Of a stretch of 64,000 nt of DNA, positions 63,162 to 64,000 are shown one piece after another (position 1 is the first letter of the stretch; each line of letters opens with the position of its first letter). The DNA comes from Sphingopyxis witflariensis (GTDB lineage: Bacteria > Pseudomonadota > Alphaproteobacteria > Sphingomonadales > Sphingomonadaceae), in contig NZ_NISJ01000006.1 of assembly GCF_002205635.1 (NCBI RefSeq), positions 124,001 through 188,000 of the forward strand. Direction: 5' to 3'. The notes under the pieces were generated by a model. The model was not told the DNA's origin and searched no databases. It saw nothing but the letters and a program-made list of their open reading frames with translations. A program made the position numbers and the translations under genes.

Positions 63162-63770
63162 TCAGGGAGCGGTCAGAAGCAGATGGCAGATATCGCGGAT
63201 CGCCGCGCGATCGCCGGAAAGCAGAGTGTCGCCGATCACATAGCTGTAGATCAGAAATGCGCGCGCCCGCACCTGTTCGGTCGGCACGCCATTCGCCGCG
63301 ACCACCGATTCAAAATAGGTCAGCCGGTGCCGGTCGATCTCTTCCATCGCCCGCCTGGCGCGATCGTCGGTCAGCGCCCAAGTGCGCATCGCGACCTCGA
63401 TCCACGCGCCCGTCCTGGCGCGGTCCATTCGCGAGATGGCAAACAGCCGCATCAACCGGTCCTCGGGACCCGTATCCATCGCGGTGAGTTCGCCGACGAG
63501 CCCGGTGGTCGTGCGCTGGCGCCAGTAATCGACCATGGCGTCGAGAAAGGTCTCGCGCGTGTCGAAGCGCGCATAGAACATGCCCTTGGTGACGCCGAGC
63601 GTTTCGGCGAGCAGTTCAACGCGTACCGCGTCGATCCCGCCGAGCGCAAGCTGTTCGAGTGCGGCGATGAACCAGCGTTCGGATGTGACCTTGGGCTTGG
63701 GACCGCGCTTGACCGGCGCGGCGGTCGCGCCCGGAAGGATCGGCTGAAGCGGAAGTGGCGGCAACGACAT
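63162..63770 (-). CDS. TetR family regulator
   Basis: A 202-aa regulator. HTH: AVRVELLAETLGVTKGMFYA then RFDTRETFLDAMVDYW. The N-terminus is Pro-rich (SLPPLPLQPILPG) and followed by KRGPKPKVTSERWF. The start at 63770 is the MSLPPLPLQ ATG; 36 nt of upstream frame are discarded. Divergent from the gene starting at 63943, which it may control. Confidence 0.88.
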   Translation of the reverse strand: MSLPPLPLQPILPGATAAPVKRGPKPKVTSERWFIAALEQLALGGIDAVRVELLAETLGVTKGMFYARFDTRETFLDAMVDYWRQRTTTGLVGELTAMDTGPEDRLMRLFAISRMDRARTGAWIEVAMRTWALTDDRARRAMEEIDRHRLTYFESVVAANGVPTEQVRARAFLIYSYVIGDTLLSGDRAAIRDICHLLLTAP

Positions 63771-63942
63771 GACGCAAGGCGTAGGGTGCGCGCCCTCCGA
63801 GGTCAATGCTCGCAGAATTTTTCATTCGCTATCGGACGTATTTATCGAAAAATCTCTCAGAGCTTGACCAGATTCGTCCTAGTTGTCTATTTATATCTCA
63901 TACGGAATCGTATTAAATGATTCGCATGGGAGGGACGATTTG

Positions 63943-64000
63943 ATGACCGAATATCGCCGGGCGCTGAAATGCATGCTGCTTGCCGGATCGACGCTTGGCG
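63943..64000 (+). CDS. Start of a secreted protein gene (cut by window end)
   Basis: ATG with gggaggga upstream opens MTEYRRALKCMLLAGSTLG, a basic start and the beginning of a hydrophobic signal peptide. Only 19 codons are visible. Divergence from a TetR gene in a sphingomonad is often a TonB-dependent receptor or an efflux gene, but nothing here proves either. Confidence 0.45.
   Translation, partial: MTEYRRALKCMLLAGSTLG

Overview
The window looks like chromosome of an alphaproteobacterium of the order Sphingomonadales, probably close to Sphingopyxis. This rests on the GC-rich coding bias, the rdgB-hemW, gshB-yraN-rsmI-LppC and acpP-fabF-mltG gene orders, sphingomonad-type hypothetical families (DUF5818, DUF3617), a SciP/DUF1153 protein, and dispersed palindromic intergenic repeats. 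The genus is inference; no rRNA is present.

Bases 1-20960 are ordinary core chromosome: tail of rdgB, hemW, xerC, a DedA protein, glutathione synthase, yraN, rsmI, an LppC-type lipoprotein, infC (apparently starting at ATA), an NRDE/TANGO2 protein, a secreted S10 peptidase, a HigBA-like toxin-antitoxin pair, uvrB, a membrane-anchored TPR protein, acpP-fabF-mltG, a hydrolase and a 2'-5' RNA ligase-like protein. Three families of palindromic repeats lie between these genes.

A tRNA-Met(CAT) gene at 20965-21041 is the attachment site of a genomic island of about 39.6 kb. A P4-type integrase follows it directly. The 3' end of the tRNA is repeated at 60657-60674 (18 bp) and again at 61580-61602 (23 bp, perfect). 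A partial third copy lies inside the island at 43786-43799. The inner copies at 43.8 and 60.66 kb are each preceded, at exactly the same 78-bp spacing, by a double GGGGGTAT motif that also occurs beside the integrase start. The island therefore looks like a tandem or composite of at least two elements sharing one integration system.

Island part 1 (21-43.4 kb) carries the integrase, a broken lytic transglycosylase, an IS3 element, a TetR/HlyD/FtsX/ABC exporter cassette, a Ca2+-type P-ATPase and a large sulfide-oxidation block. Its centre is a ten-gene, mostly overlapping minus-strand operon: persulfide dioxygenase, two YeeE/YedE halves, DUF442 sulfurtransferase, type II sulfide:quinone oxidoreductase, SulP permease, a 51-aa HTH protein, a CIO-type cytochrome bd oxidase (two subunits) and a DUF2474 peptide. 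It is flanked by two peroxiredoxins, a cysteine-free ArsR regulator and a dioxygenase-rhodanese fusion. Together these would oxidise H2S to persulfide, then sulfite and thiosulfate, move the products across the membrane, and pass electrons through quinone to a terminal oxidase that sulfide does not poison.

Island part 2 (43.8-60.7 kb) holds IS remnants, an IS3 copy that splits a secreted-protein gene in frame, and then mostly small stress-associated genes: three lipoproteins, YeaQ/YmgE, aquaporin, DUF937, DUF3597, dodecin, DUF4332, a SciP paralogue, catalase, a ferritin-like protein, a truncated thioredoxin/DsbD-like gene, cytochrome c, YdcH, DksA/TraR, DUF924, OsmC, DUF302 and a CoA-transferase. 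It ends with a decayed fragment of sulfide:quinone oxidoreductase. After the outer attachment repeat (61.6 kb) the core chromosome resumes with a YcaQ-type glycosylase and a TetR regulator.
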